Shown here piece after piece: positions 1-7,734 of a stretch of 33,356 bases of DNA. A program made the position numbers and the translations under genes. The notes under the pieces are model-generated. The model did no database searches. It saw only the letters and a list, made by a program, of their open reading frames with translations, and was not told where the DNA came from. Positions within the stretch are counted from its first letter, which is position 1. Each line of letters begins with the position of its first letter. Source of the DNA: Flavobacteriia bacterium. Its GTDB lineage: Bacteria > Bacteroidota > Bacteroidia > Flavobacteriales_D > Crocinitomicaceae. The stretch spans positions 1 through 33,356 of the forward strand of contig CANGOF010000020.1 in the NCBI GenBank assembly GCA_947455515.1, given 5' to 3'.

Positions 1-1743
1 GTTGCGAATATCAAATTTGATATGAAACCAGGACAACGTTACATTTCACGACAACGTTCTGTTCACAGCAAACCAACACAAGATATTTTTGATTACATCA
101 ATGGTCGCTTTAAAGCAATAGAAGAACAAGATCCTTCCAAATTAAAGGATGTACAGTATTTGAAAGAAAATGCTGGATTTACAGGAGAATTGTTTCTAGG
201 TCACTTGCGTTATGGAACGTTTGGAAGAAACAGCATCGAAAGCTGTCACCCTTTCTTACGTCAAAATAACTGGATTACACGTAACTTGGTGGTGGCGGGT
301 AACTTCAACCTTACGAACGTAGATGAGTTATTTGATGTGTTGGTTGAAATTGGTCAACATCCAAAAGAAAAATCGGATACGGTTACAGTATTAGAAAAAA
401 TTGGGCATTACTTGGATGAAGAAAACGATGAAATCTATCGTGATTTAGAATCCAAAGGTTATGCTAAAAAAGATATTTACGATACGATTGCTAAAAACCT
501 AAACATCGAACGCATCTTGAAACGTGCGTCTAGTGATTGGGATGGTGGTTACGCAATGGCAGGTTTATTTGGACATGGAGATGCTTTCGTATTACGTGAC
601 CCAGCTGGAATTCGCCCAGCATATTGGTTTGAGAACGACGAAGTATGTGTTGTAGCATCCGAACGACCTGTTATACAAACAGCATTCAACCTACAACAAG
701 AGGATATTAAGGAATTAACTCCTGGTCATGCCTTAATCATCAAGAAAGAAGGTACTATTTCAGAAGTTAAAATCAACGAACCAACAGTTAACAAAAGTTG
801 TTCGTTTGAACGTATTTATTTCTCCCGTGGAAACGATGTTGAAATCTACGAAGAACGTAAAAACTTAGGTGATTTAGTCGTTCCACAAGTATTAAAAACA
901 ATCGATTACGATTTAGATAACTCTGTATTCTCGTTCATTCCAAATACGGCTGAGACTTCCTTTTACGGAATGATCAAAGGCTTGGAAGATCATTTAAATG
1001 ATGTAAAATACAAAGCATTAGCTGCGATTGAAGGAAAACCAACGGAAGAGCAGTTGAAAGAAATCCTATTCAAACGTGCACGTATTGAAAAGATTGCAAT
1101 TAAAGATGCGAAACTAAGAACGTTCATCACGCAAGATGACCAGCGCGATGAAATGGTTTCGAGTGTTTACGATATCACTTATGGTTCTGTTCACAGAGGA
1201 AAAGATAACTTGGTGATTATTGATGATAGTATTGTTCGTGGAACAACATTAAAACAAAGTATTTTAAAGATTTTAGATCGTTTAGGTCCTAAGAAAATTG
1301 TTGTTGTATCTTCTGCTCCACAAATACGTTTCCCAGATTGTTATGGTATCGACATGGCGATTATGGGGGATTTCATTGCTTTTGAAGCTGCCATTCAATT
1401 ATTGAAGGACAACAAACAAGAGCATATCATTCAAGACGTTTATAAAAAATGTTTAGAGCAAACAAATCTTCCAAAAGAACAAATTAAAAATTACGTCAAA
1501 GAAATTTACGCGCCATTTACTGACGAACAAGTATCTGCTAAAATCGCTGAATTATTAACACCAGCAAACATTAATGCTGAAGTTGAGATTGTTTACCAAA
1601 CGGTGGAGAATCTGCATAAAGCTTGTCCTAAAAATCTTGGTGACTGGTACTTCACAGGAGATTATCCAACTGCAGGGGGTAATAAGGTGGTGAACAAAGC
1701 ATTCATGAATTACGTAGAAGGAAAGAACGTTAGAGCGTATTAA
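1..1743 (+). CDS. purF: Amidophosphoribosyltransferase (PurF-like), 5' end cut by the window
   Basis: The frame is open from base 1, and an in-frame Met at 22 is internal, so the true start lies left of the window. Glutamine amidotransferase plus phosphoribosyltransferase of the kind that makes 5-phosphoribosylamine, the first step of purine synthesis in the cytoplasm. The N-terminal part is the class II glutaminase domain (LGHLRYGTFG near residue 66, GGYAMAGLFG, RDPAGIRPAYW); its catalytic N-terminal Cys is outside the window. The PRPP-binding loop is clear at about 1213-1248 (VIIDDSIVRGTT). At 580 residues here it belongs to the long version (about 630 residues) that Bacteroidota carry, with extra C-terminal sequence compared with the roughly 500-residue E. 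coli PurF. Whether it is the main purF or a paralogue cannot be told from this window. No clear terminator follows it. Confidence 0.88.
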   Translation, partial: VANIKFDMKPGQRYISRQRSVHSKPTQDIFDYINGRFKAIEEQDPSKLKDVQYLKENAGFTGELFLGHLRYGTFGRNSIESCHPFLRQNNWITRNLVVAGNFNLTNVDELFDVLVEIGQHPKEKSDTVTVLEKIGHYLDEENDEIYRDLESKGYAKKDIYDTIAKNLNIERILKRASSDWDGGYAMAGLFGHGDAFVLRDPAGIRPAYWFENDEVCVVASERPVIQTAFNLQQEDIKELTPGHALIIKKEGTISEVKINEPTVNKSCSFERIYFSRGNDVEIYEERKNLGDLVVPQVLKTIDYDLDNSVFSFIPNTAETSFYGMIKGLEDHLNDVKYKALAAIEGKPTEEQLKEILFKRARIEKIAIKDAKLRTFITQDDQRDEMVSSVYDITYGSVHRGKDNLVIIDDSIVRGTTLKQSILKILDRLGPKKIVVVSSAPQIRFPDCYGIDMAIMGDFIAFEAAIQLLKDNKQEHIIQDVYKKCLEQTNLPKEQIKNYVKEIYAPFTDEQVSAKIAELLTPANINAEVEIVYQTVENLHKACPKNLGDWYFTGDYPTAGGNKVVNKAFMNYVEGKNVRAY

Positions 1744-1852
1744 TCTCTAACCTATTTTCCTCGTATAATCACGTAGTTTTTTCTCAAACCTATTTCCATC
1801 TTAAAAAAAATACTTATATTGTTTTAATGTTAAACAATTAAAAGTTAACGCT

Positions 1853-2536
1853 ATGAACAGATTTCACAAAGATTGGACAGAGATTAAAACAAACGATAGC
1901 TGGGCCATATTTAAAATAATGTCAGAATTTGTTGAGGGATATGAAAGAATGTCGAAAATTGGACCATGTATTTCTATCTTCGGTTCAGCAAGAACAAAAC
2001 CAGACAATAAATACTATCAATTAGGAGTAGAAGTTGCTCGTAAATTTGCAGAAAGTGGTTATGGGATCATCACAGGTGGTGGACCAGGGATCATGGAGGC
2101 AGGAAACAAAGGAGCTCAAGAAGGAAATGGAAAATCTGTTGGATTAAACATCGATTTACCGTTTGAACAAAATCACAATCCTTATATCGACCAAGAACAC
2201 AATTTAGAATTTGATTATTTCTTTGTTCGTAAAGTGATTTTCGTGAAATACGCACAAGGATTCGTTATTTTACCTGGAGGACTCGGAACGATTGATGAAT
2301 TATTTGAAGCGCTTACATTGATTCAAACGAAGAAAATTTCCCGTAGACCAGTGGTTTTAATAGGTCATAAATATTGGGATGGACTGATTGATTGGATTAG
2401 AGAAGCAATGTTAGAACAAGAACATAATATTTCACCAGAGGATTTAGATTTATTCAAAGTGGTAGATACTGCAGATGAGGCGGTGAAGTATATTGATGAT
2501 TTCTTCAAAAACCACGACTTAAAACCTAATTTTTAA
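1853..2536 (+). CDS. LOG family protein (TIGR00730-type nucleoside 5'-monophosphate phosphoribohydrolase)
   Basis: Cytosolic Rossmann-fold protein of the LOG/lysine-decarboxylase-like family. Members characterised in plants, fungi and some bacteria cleave ribose 5-phosphate from nucleoside monophosphates, including cytokinin ribotides; the substrate here is not known. The two family signatures are present: GGGPGIMEAG near residues 75-84 and PGGLGTIDE at residues 141-149, followed by E150 of the PGGxGTxxE motif. The length of 227 residues is usual for the longer bacterial form. The start ATG is preceded by an AT-rich leader, and there is no in-frame upstream alternative. It is separated from the purF-like gene by 109 bases and is probably transcribed alone, since the next genes run the other way. 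Confidence 0.87.
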   Translation: MNRFHKDWTEIKTNDSWAIFKIMSEFVEGYERMSKIGPCISIFGSARTKPDNKYYQLGVEVARKFAESGYGIITGGGPGIMEAGNKGAQEGNGKSVGLNIDLPFEQNHNPYIDQEHNLEFDYFFVRKVIFVKYAQGFVILPGGLGTIDELFEALTLIQTKKISRRPVVLIGHKYWDGLIDWIREAMLEQEHNISPEDLDLFKVVDTADEAVKYIDDFFKNHDLKPNF

Positions 2537-2640
2537 TTTTTAAATCGTTTTTCTTCGTTCGATTGCAAAATTGATTTCCCATGCTAACTGCATGCTGCGG
2601 ACTCAATTCCTTATCTGCCTCGAAAAACTAATTTAAAAAT
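2537..2640. repeat. Imperfect palindrome, about 104 bases
   Basis: Directly after the LOG gene stop. The left arm (about 2536-2553) pairs imperfectly with the right arm (about 2620-2640): TTTTTAAATCGTTTTTC against the complement of GAAAAACTAATTTAAAAAT. The centre holds a perfect short hairpin ATGC-TAACT-GCAT at 2581-2593. It could act as the terminator of the LOG gene or be a small REP-like element. Confidence 0.5.
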
Positions 2641-2659
2641 CGAAAATTGAATATTTATT

Positions 2660-2693
2660 TTCCCTCCTTGAGGAGGGATCAAGGGAGGTGACC
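2660..2693 (+). repeat. CCCTCC palindromic repeat, copy 1
   Basis: Contains CCCTCCTTGAGGAGGG followed by ATCAAGGGAGGTGACC. The first half is itself a perfect palindrome and the tail GGGAGG can pair back to CCCTCC. Similar copies lie at 2735-2766 (inverted), 10388-10421 and 12157-12190, always between genes. Copies 1 and 2 face each other and could form one long hairpin. Confidence 0.85.
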
Positions 2694-2734
2694 TAATTGT
2701 TACCTCCTTTTTTTGTTATTTAAAGTAATGGATT

Positions 2735-2766
2735 TTCACCTCCCTCTGTCCCTCCTCAAGGAGGGA
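2735..2766 (-). repeat. CCCTCC palindromic repeat, copy 2, inverted
   Basis: On the minus strand it reads TTCCCTCCTTGAGGAGGG then ACAGAGGGAGGTGAA, matching copy 1 except in the short spacer. The two inverted copies are 41 bases apart, so RNA from either strand could fold into a stem of about 30 base pairs. The pair lies between the convergent LOG gene and the membrane protein gene and could stop transcription from both sides. Confidence 0.85.
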
Positions 2767-2792
2767 AGAATATAATCTTCTAAATAACTTTT

Positions 2793-3467
2793 CTAAAACT
2801 CTTTAAATGTTTCTGAGAAATGAACTTTATCTCGGTTCAGTTTTTCTTCCAAGACATTTCTAAAGGCCGCACGATTTTCAGGAGAAATAGAATCAATGGA
2901 TATCGCTAATTGTAGTTCTTTGATGTAATCAAAAAACAAGGTTTGTTGGTGAACCGTTACACGACGCAAACCAGAGAAATAAATCACTTTAAAATCACGT
3001 TCTGCAAGTACAATCGCTTTATTAGTTACCCCTACTCTCCACACTTTTTTGATATTACCAAAAACACAAAATAGAATGTGATCTAATCCCAAAGCAAAAA
3101 ATACGGTAGCAATGACTAATGCTTTTTGCGAAAGCATAACCAACGCAAAAGCAACCAAAATATGCATTACCCCTTCAATTAATAAATACATATTAATCTG
3201 TGATTTACGCTTTTTGTCAATTTCTTGATTCCATTGGTATTTTTCCAAGTGATTCACCATCTTAATTCCAACCCAACGTTGCATTGAACGTCGAACACCC
3301 AATAAGAAAATTAAAATACCAAACGTAATAAAAATTACGTGTTGGTACGGTAGGTTTTTACCACTCGTTTTTAAAAATTCAATTGGTAGGTCAAACCCAA
3401 CAAAAATACTTAATCCAAAAACAGGAATTAAGAGTAAAATCAACAGAATATTAACTGATTTATTCAT
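2793..3467 (-). CDS. Four-helix membrane protein with possible PH-like C-terminal domain
   Basis: Unrecognised membrane protein of 224 residues. Hydrophobic stretches lie near residues 5-23, 45-61, 93-110 and 112-128, followed by a soluble C-terminal part of about 95 residues (from WRVGVTNKAIVLAE) whose pattern of short strands and a final helix resembles bacterial PH-like domains; that resemblance is inference. I chose the start at 3467, not the upstream in-frame ATG at 3524, because it gives a normal membrane-protein N-terminus (MNKSVNILL). This start overlaps the stop of the DUF349 gene in ATGAATAA, which suggests translational coupling. It is probably the last gene of the leftward group with the DUF349 protein. 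Confidence 0.7.
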   Translation of the reverse strand: MNKSVNILLILLLIPVFGLSIFVGFDLPIEFLKTSGKNLPYQHVIFITFGILIFLLGVRRSMQRWVGIKMVNHLEKYQWNQEIDKKRKSQINMYLLIEGVMHILVAFALVMLSQKALVIATVFFALGLDHILFCVFGNIKKVWRVGVTNKAIVLAERDFKVIYFSGLRRVTVHQQTLFFDYIKELQLAISIDSISPENRAAFRNVLEEKLNRDKVHFSETFKEF

Positions 3468-5172
3468 TCGATGAAAGTAGTTTAATCTTCGTTTTGTATT
3501 CTTTGATACGATCTTTGGCAACATTTACTTTGTGCTCCACATCTTTACGTAAAGCATCTCCAGCTTTCGATTTAGAAACGAAACCAAGGTTGTTTTCCAA
3601 CTGGTTAATATCTTGTTGTTGTTTGGCAATCATCATCTCCAAATCACGACGCTCTTTATCTATCAATTTTGAAGCGTTTGGATTCGATTTCAAAGTGTCC
3701 AGATGTGCTTGGAACATTACCTTTTCTTTCTCTTCACCTTCTAATTTGATTTTCTTGTAATGTGCATCTAATCCATTTTTAAATGCTTGGTAGATTGTGT
3801 CCTTTACTTTGAAAGGCACCTTACCAATCGCATTGAATCGTGCAGAAAATTCTTTTAAATCTGCAATTACTTTTTGTTTATCGTCCCCAACTTCGTAGGC
3901 TTCAATTTCAGTAATAACTGCTTGTTTTAAAGCTAAATTCGCTTCATTTTCTACATCTTCTTTCGCGAAGAATTGTTTTTTATTTTCGAAAAAAGCATCA
4001 CAAGCTCCACGGAAATCTCTCCATAATTTCTGCTCGTTGCGTTGTCCTGCATTTCCTAATTTTTTCCACTCCGTTTGAAGACGAATGATTTTCTCTGAAG
4101 TAGTTTTCCAATCCGTAGAATCTTTTAATTGAGCAACTTGTTCAATCAATTTTTCTTTTTGTTTAGCTACCACGTCAAATTTATCCTTGATTACTTGGTA
4201 AAATGCTTTCTTAGCATGGAAGAACGTATCGCATTCCGTACGTAAAGCTGTCCATAGTTCTTCATTCTCTTTTCTTGGACCTTGACCTATTGTTTTCCAT
4301 TCATTTTGAATCGATAATAAATAAGCTGTTGCTGTTTCCCATTCTTTCGCTTCAGAGATTACATCCAGCTTAGATACAAACGATTTTACTTGCTCTAACA
4401 AAGCTTGTTTGCGCTCAATAATCTGTTTTTGTGCTTCGCGCTTCCCTTCATAGAACTCAGTGATTTTCTGGTAAACAGCTTTCACACCTGTCCAATATTG
4501 ATTTTTCAATCCTTCCCATTCTTCTTTTGGTACAGGACCTAAAGAATCAAATTCATTTTGTAATAATTTGATTTGCGCTTCTAAATCACGAATTGTATCG
4601 TTCGTTAATAGAAATTCAATTTTAGCTATAATTTCCTTTTTTAATTGAGAATTACGTTTTAAATCATGCTCTTTTAACTCACGGTAAATCTTCAAATTAA
4701 AGAAAAATGATTCCAATAATTTTGAATATTCGGATTGAATATCTTGTCTTTTCTCACGAGGAATATCTCCAACACTTTTCCAAGCTTCGTGAATTTCTTT
4801 ATACGTTTCAACAGCAGCACCAATGTTTTCTTCCGAAGTAATTAGTGTTTGTAAACGCTCCATTAAACTTTTCTTCTTACGAAGATTGGATTCTTCTTCT
4901 AACTTTTTTTCAGAGGAAAGTTTATTTCTACGGTCTCTATATTCTCCAAATACAGAATAAAATTCTTCTTTTAAAGGATCTGGTTCATTGGTAAAATCAA
5001 CAGTTTCACCTCGTTCTTGCGCTTCCAATAAAGCTACTTGTTTCACACGATCTTGTTCAATACAAAAGTCTTCAAATTGACCACGTAGTTCGTTGATTTC
5101 ACGAGATACTGCAAATACGTCTTCGTTCGCAGTTAATAGAGTTAGTCGTTCAATAAATTCTTTCTTTTCCAT
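3460..5172 (-). CDS. DUF349 domain protein, five repeats
   Basis: A cytoplasmic, highly charged, alpha-helical protein of 570 residues. At least five DUF349 units are visible, each opening with a W/F-x-x-[IVL]-G motif: WKSVGDIPREK, FDSLGPVPKEEW, WKTIGQGPRKE, WKKLGNAGQRN and FNAIGKVPFKVK, each followed by a long helical segment rich in aromatic and charged residues (for example CDTFFHAKKAFY and CDAFFENKKQFF). Coiled-coil-like sequence closes the protein. The family has no established biochemical function, so none is assigned. The next gene starts inside its stop codon region. A palindrome at 5198-5244 separates it from the PfkB kinase gene upstream. Confidence 0.85.
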   Translation of the reverse strand: MEKKEFIERLTLLTANEDVFAVSREINELRGQFEDFCIEQDRVKQVALLEAQERGETVDFTNEPDPLKEEFYSVFGEYRDRRNKLSSEKKLEEESNLRKKKSLMERLQTLITSEENIGAAVETYKEIHEAWKSVGDIPREKRQDIQSEYSKLLESFFFNLKIYRELKEHDLKRNSQLKKEIIAKIEFLLTNDTIRDLEAQIKLLQNEFDSLGPVPKEEWEGLKNQYWTGVKAVYQKITEFYEGKREAQKQIIERKQALLEQVKSFVSKLDVISEAKEWETATAYLLSIQNEWKTIGQGPRKENEELWTALRTECDTFFHAKKAFYQVIKDKFDVVAKQKEKLIEQVAQLKDSTDWKTTSEKIIRLQTEWKKLGNAGQRNEQKLWRDFRGACDAFFENKKQFFAKEDVENEANLALKQAVITEIEAYEVGDDKQKVIADLKEFSARFNAIGKVPFKVKDTIYQAFKNGLDAHYKKIKLEGEEKEKVMFQAHLDTLKSNPNASKLIDKERRDLEMMIAKQQQDINQLENNLGFVSKSKAGDALRKDVEHKVNVAKDRIKEYKTKIKLLSSNE

Positions 5173-5197
5173 AATGGATGTTGTTAGGGTGTAGAAA

Positions 5198-5244
5198 TAC
5201 TTTATTAGTACACTTCGACTTCGCTTAGTGCTACTTATAAAGTA
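5198..5244. repeat. Hairpin carrying a CTTCGACTTCGCT dispersed repeat
   Basis: Outer arms TACTTTAT (5198-5205) and ATAAAGTA (5237-5244) are perfectly complementary; inside them CACT (5211-5214) pairs with AGTG (5227-5230) around CTTCGACTTCGCTT. The core resembles the CTTCGACTCCGCTCAGCCTGAC motif at 33033-33054. It sits between the kinase stop and the DUF349 start and could attenuate readthrough. Confidence 0.6.
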
Positions 5245-5265
5245 CAGCTATTAAATTAAAATCTA

Positions 5266-6195
5266 TTAATTTACTTGGTAAGTCATGTCGTAGTCAGACA
5301 AGGACACAAACTCCTGAATACGAGCATCTAAGTTCTCTTGCGTAATTTCCACTAATTTTTGTGTTCCAAATTTCTCTACACAAAAAGAAGCCAATGCAGA
5401 ACCAGCAATAATCGCACGTTTCATGTTCTCAAAAGAGATATCACCAGTACTTGCTAAGTAACCCATGAATCCTCCCGCAAACGTATCACCTGCTCCTGTT
5501 GGATCAAATACTTCTTCTAATGGTAAAGCTGGCGCGAAGAAAATTTTCTCTCCGTGAAACAATAATGCTCCGTGCTCACCTTTTTTGATAATCAAATATT
5601 TTGGACCTGTTGCACGAATCACTTTCGATGCTTTCACTAAGGAGCTTTCTCCAGATAATTGACGTGCTTCTTCGTCATTGATGATTAATAAATCTACCAT
5701 TGACATTGTTTTCTTTAACTCATCCAAAGCGATATCCATCCAGAAATTCATCGTATCCATAGCGATTAACTTAGGACGTTCTGTCAAACGTTCGATTACC
5801 GATCTTTGTACTTGTGGACTTAAGTTCCCCAACATCAAAAATTCAGCTCCTTGGTAATCAGCAGGAATAATTGGATCAAAGTTTTCCAACACATTCAACT
5901 CAGTTATTAAAGTATCACGCGTATTCATGTCGTTATGGTACTTACCAGACCAGAAAAATGTTTTTTCTCCTTGTTTGATTTGTAAACCTGTTAAATCCAC
6001 TCCACGTTGAGACAATAAGTCTAACATTTCTTGAGGAAAATCATCCCCAACCACCGAAACGATGTTTTGATTTTTAGCAAAGAAAGAAGAAGCTAAAGCA
6101 ATATAGGTTCCTGCACCTCCAATAATTTTATCTGTTTTTCCAAAAGGCGTTTCGATCGCATCAAACGCTACACTTCCAACGGTAAGTAAACTCAT
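5266..6195 (-). CDS. PfkB family sugar/nucleoside kinase
   Basis: Ribokinase-fold ATP-dependent kinase of 309 residues, cytosolic. The PfkB C-terminal signature DPTGAGDTFAGGF starts at residue 231; D237 is the expected catalytic base and the preceding GAG forms the anion hole. The N-terminal glycine motif is GGAGTYIALAS near residue 26, where classical sugar kinases have GGA-N-A; the residues that choose the substrate cannot be read from motifs alone, so sugar or nucleoside specificity is open. An exact Bacteroidota -7 element lies 26 bases upstream of the ATG (6222-6229, minus strand), so this gene likely heads the leftward group with the DUF349 gene. Confidence 0.86.
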   Translation of the reverse strand: MSLLTVGSVAFDAIETPFGKTDKIIGGAGTYIALASSFFAKNQNIVSVVGDDFPQEMLDLLSQRGVDLTGLQIKQGEKTFFWSGKYHNDMNTRDTLITELNVLENFDPIIPADYQGAEFLMLGNLSPQVQRSVIERLTERPKLIAMDTMNFWMDIALDELKKTMSMVDLLIINDEEARQLSGESSLVKASKVIRATGPKYLIIKKGEHGALLFHGEKIFFAPALPLEEVFDPTGAGDTFAGGFMGYLASTGDISFENMKRAIIAGSALASFCVEKFGTQKLVEITQENLDARIQEFVSLSDYDMTYQVN

Positions 6196-6221
6196 TCCTA
6201 TTAATTATAATTTTTTCGTAT

Positions 6222-6229
6222 CAAATTTA
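6222..6229 (-). promoter_or_regulatory. Candidate -7 promoter element of the PfkB kinase gene
   Basis: Reads TAAATTTG on the minus strand, an exact match to the Bacteroidota -7 consensus TAnnTTTG, 26 bases before the ATG. No TTG is seen at the usual -33 distance. Confidence 0.42.
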
Positions 6230-6310
6230 CAATTTTCCTTAAGAAATAAAGCATAAAAGTTGCTAACAAAAAGAAAGGGTTACCAACCAATTGACCGGGT
6301 GAAAAAGCTC

Positions 6311-7732
6311 CTATTTAGTCAATAAAATAATTTCTACTCGACGATTTTTAGCTTTTTTATCGATAGTTGTATTTGGTTCAGCAGGGTTCGTTTGTCCATA
6401 GGTAAATGTTCTGATTTTACTATGACTTACCCCTCTATCCACTAAGTATTTCATTACTTCTTTCGCACGGGCTTCTCCTAAATATATATTATAAATGGAT
6501 TCACCGTCGGAATCAGTATGCCCGTGAATCAAAAGCTTATGATCTGGGAACTTCTTCAAATCTTCTATTAAGCCATCCAAGATAAATTCGTATTTCGGTA
6601 AAACTTTCGATTCATCAAAGTTAAAATATACGTAGTAATGATTGTACTTCCAGTAATTATCAATCGTAGAAATATCAATCGGACCATCTACACCGTTTTC
6701 TCTGTAGATTATCAAGGTATCTGATTTATCCTTGTCTACAGGAACTTCGATTCGAATCGTATCTACTCGGTGAATTGTAATCGGAGCTTGTTTTTTCTTA
6801 GGTGGTTGAATAGTAAAAATTGCGCTCAATTCATAGGCACCAATCGAAGAAGTTCCCTTCACCAATTTAGAAGTGTTGATATCATAACTAAAACCAACCA
6901 AAACATTGTGAAATTCGATTCCAACGTAGGATAATAAAGCATCTTTGTTTCTAAAGCCTAAGCCAAATTGTAATTGTTTATTGGTATCCAAATGGTATTT
7001 AAAATTAGATCCTATCAATAAATTTGAAGCATTTTGTTGGTAGGAATAAAATAGATAAGGTATAAAAGTATATCGATCCGAGATTTTTTTCTCTACCATT
7101 ACACTTCCTGAAAATAATTTCATGGAGTTACTACCCGTATTCAAAAAAATGGATTTTTTACTATGTACAAAATTATAAAGTCCCATAGAAACTTTTGGTT
7201 TCCATTGGTAGCGATTATTTTGCCAAGTAAAACCAACTCCTCCTGTAACATCTATAACCGAAGAACCATTAAAATTTTCCCCATTGGAAATAGAAGGATT
7301 AAATCCATTCTCTAAATCGTATTGACTTTCAAACTTATAATTACTTGTATTTAGACTATATTGATTTAATCCAATTTGGTACCCAAAACGAAGTGTGTTG
7401 AATTCGTTCAGTTTGAATTGATGGGATAAATTAAACAAAAAATTGGATGTTTTTAAACTCGAAGGGCCCGCTTCGTTTGTTGCAAAAACTACTCCATAAC
7501 CAAATTTTTTCACCTGTGCATCCAATGCAAATACAGAAGTTTGGTAGCCAGTAGCAATGGTGGGCCATTGTTTACGGTAATTTGTAGAAAAACGTGCATA
7601 ATGAATTGCACCAGATTCGGCTGGATTATTAAAAATCGAAGAATTATAAAACTGCGTTAAATTACGTTGTTGAGAAATACCCAAGATTGGCAATAAGAAA
7701 AACAACGCTAAAACTAAACAAACACTCTTCAT
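6311..7732 (-). CDS. PorP/SprF-like outer-membrane protein fused to an OmpA domain
   Basis: Exported protein of 473 residues with a signal peptide (MKSVCLVLALFFLLPILGIS). Residues about 20-300 match the PorP/SprF family: QFYNSSIFNNPAESG near the N-terminus, then STNYRKQWP and alternating aromatic strands typical of a beta barrel. SprF-type proteins work with the type IX secretion system to export or anchor particular cargo at the surface. Residues about 365-473 form an OmpA-like peptidoglycan-binding domain (YFNFDESKVLP, HGHTDSDGES, EARAKEVMKYL, KNRRVEII), with a linker rich in Lys, Pro and Ile between. The NHL-repeat gene upstream stops 2 bases before this start, so they are almost surely co-transcribed and this is likely the partner of that secreted protein. 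A single-domain PorP/SprF is about 300 residues. Confidence 0.86.
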   Translation of the reverse strand: MKSVCLVLALFFLLPILGISQQRNLTQFYNSSIFNNPAESGAIHYARFSTNYRKQWPTIATGYQTSVFALDAQVKKFGYGVVFATNEAGPSSLKTSNFLFNLSHQFKLNEFNTLRFGYQIGLNQYSLNTSNYKFESQYDLENGFNPSISNGENFNGSSVIDVTGGVGFTWQNNRYQWKPKVSMGLYNFVHSKKSIFLNTGSNSMKLFSGSVMVEKKISDRYTFIPYLFYSYQQNASNLLIGSNFKYHLDTNKQLQFGLGFRNKDALLSYVGIEFHNVLVGFSYDINTSKLVKGTSSIGAYELSAIFTIQPPKKKQAPITIHRVDTIRIEVPVDKDKSDTLIIYRENGVDGPIDISTIDNYWKYNHYYVYFNFDESKVLPKYEFILDGLIEDLKKFPDHKLLIHGHTDSDGESIYNIYLGEARAKEVMKYLVDRGVSHSKIRTFTYGQTNPAEPNTTIDKKAKNRRVEIILLTK

Positions 7733-7734
7733 TG

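Noticed and set aside
3494-3760. Antisense frame inside the DUF349 gene
   Set aside because: Shadow of a charged, Lys/Glu-rich coding sequence; no start context or recognised domain.
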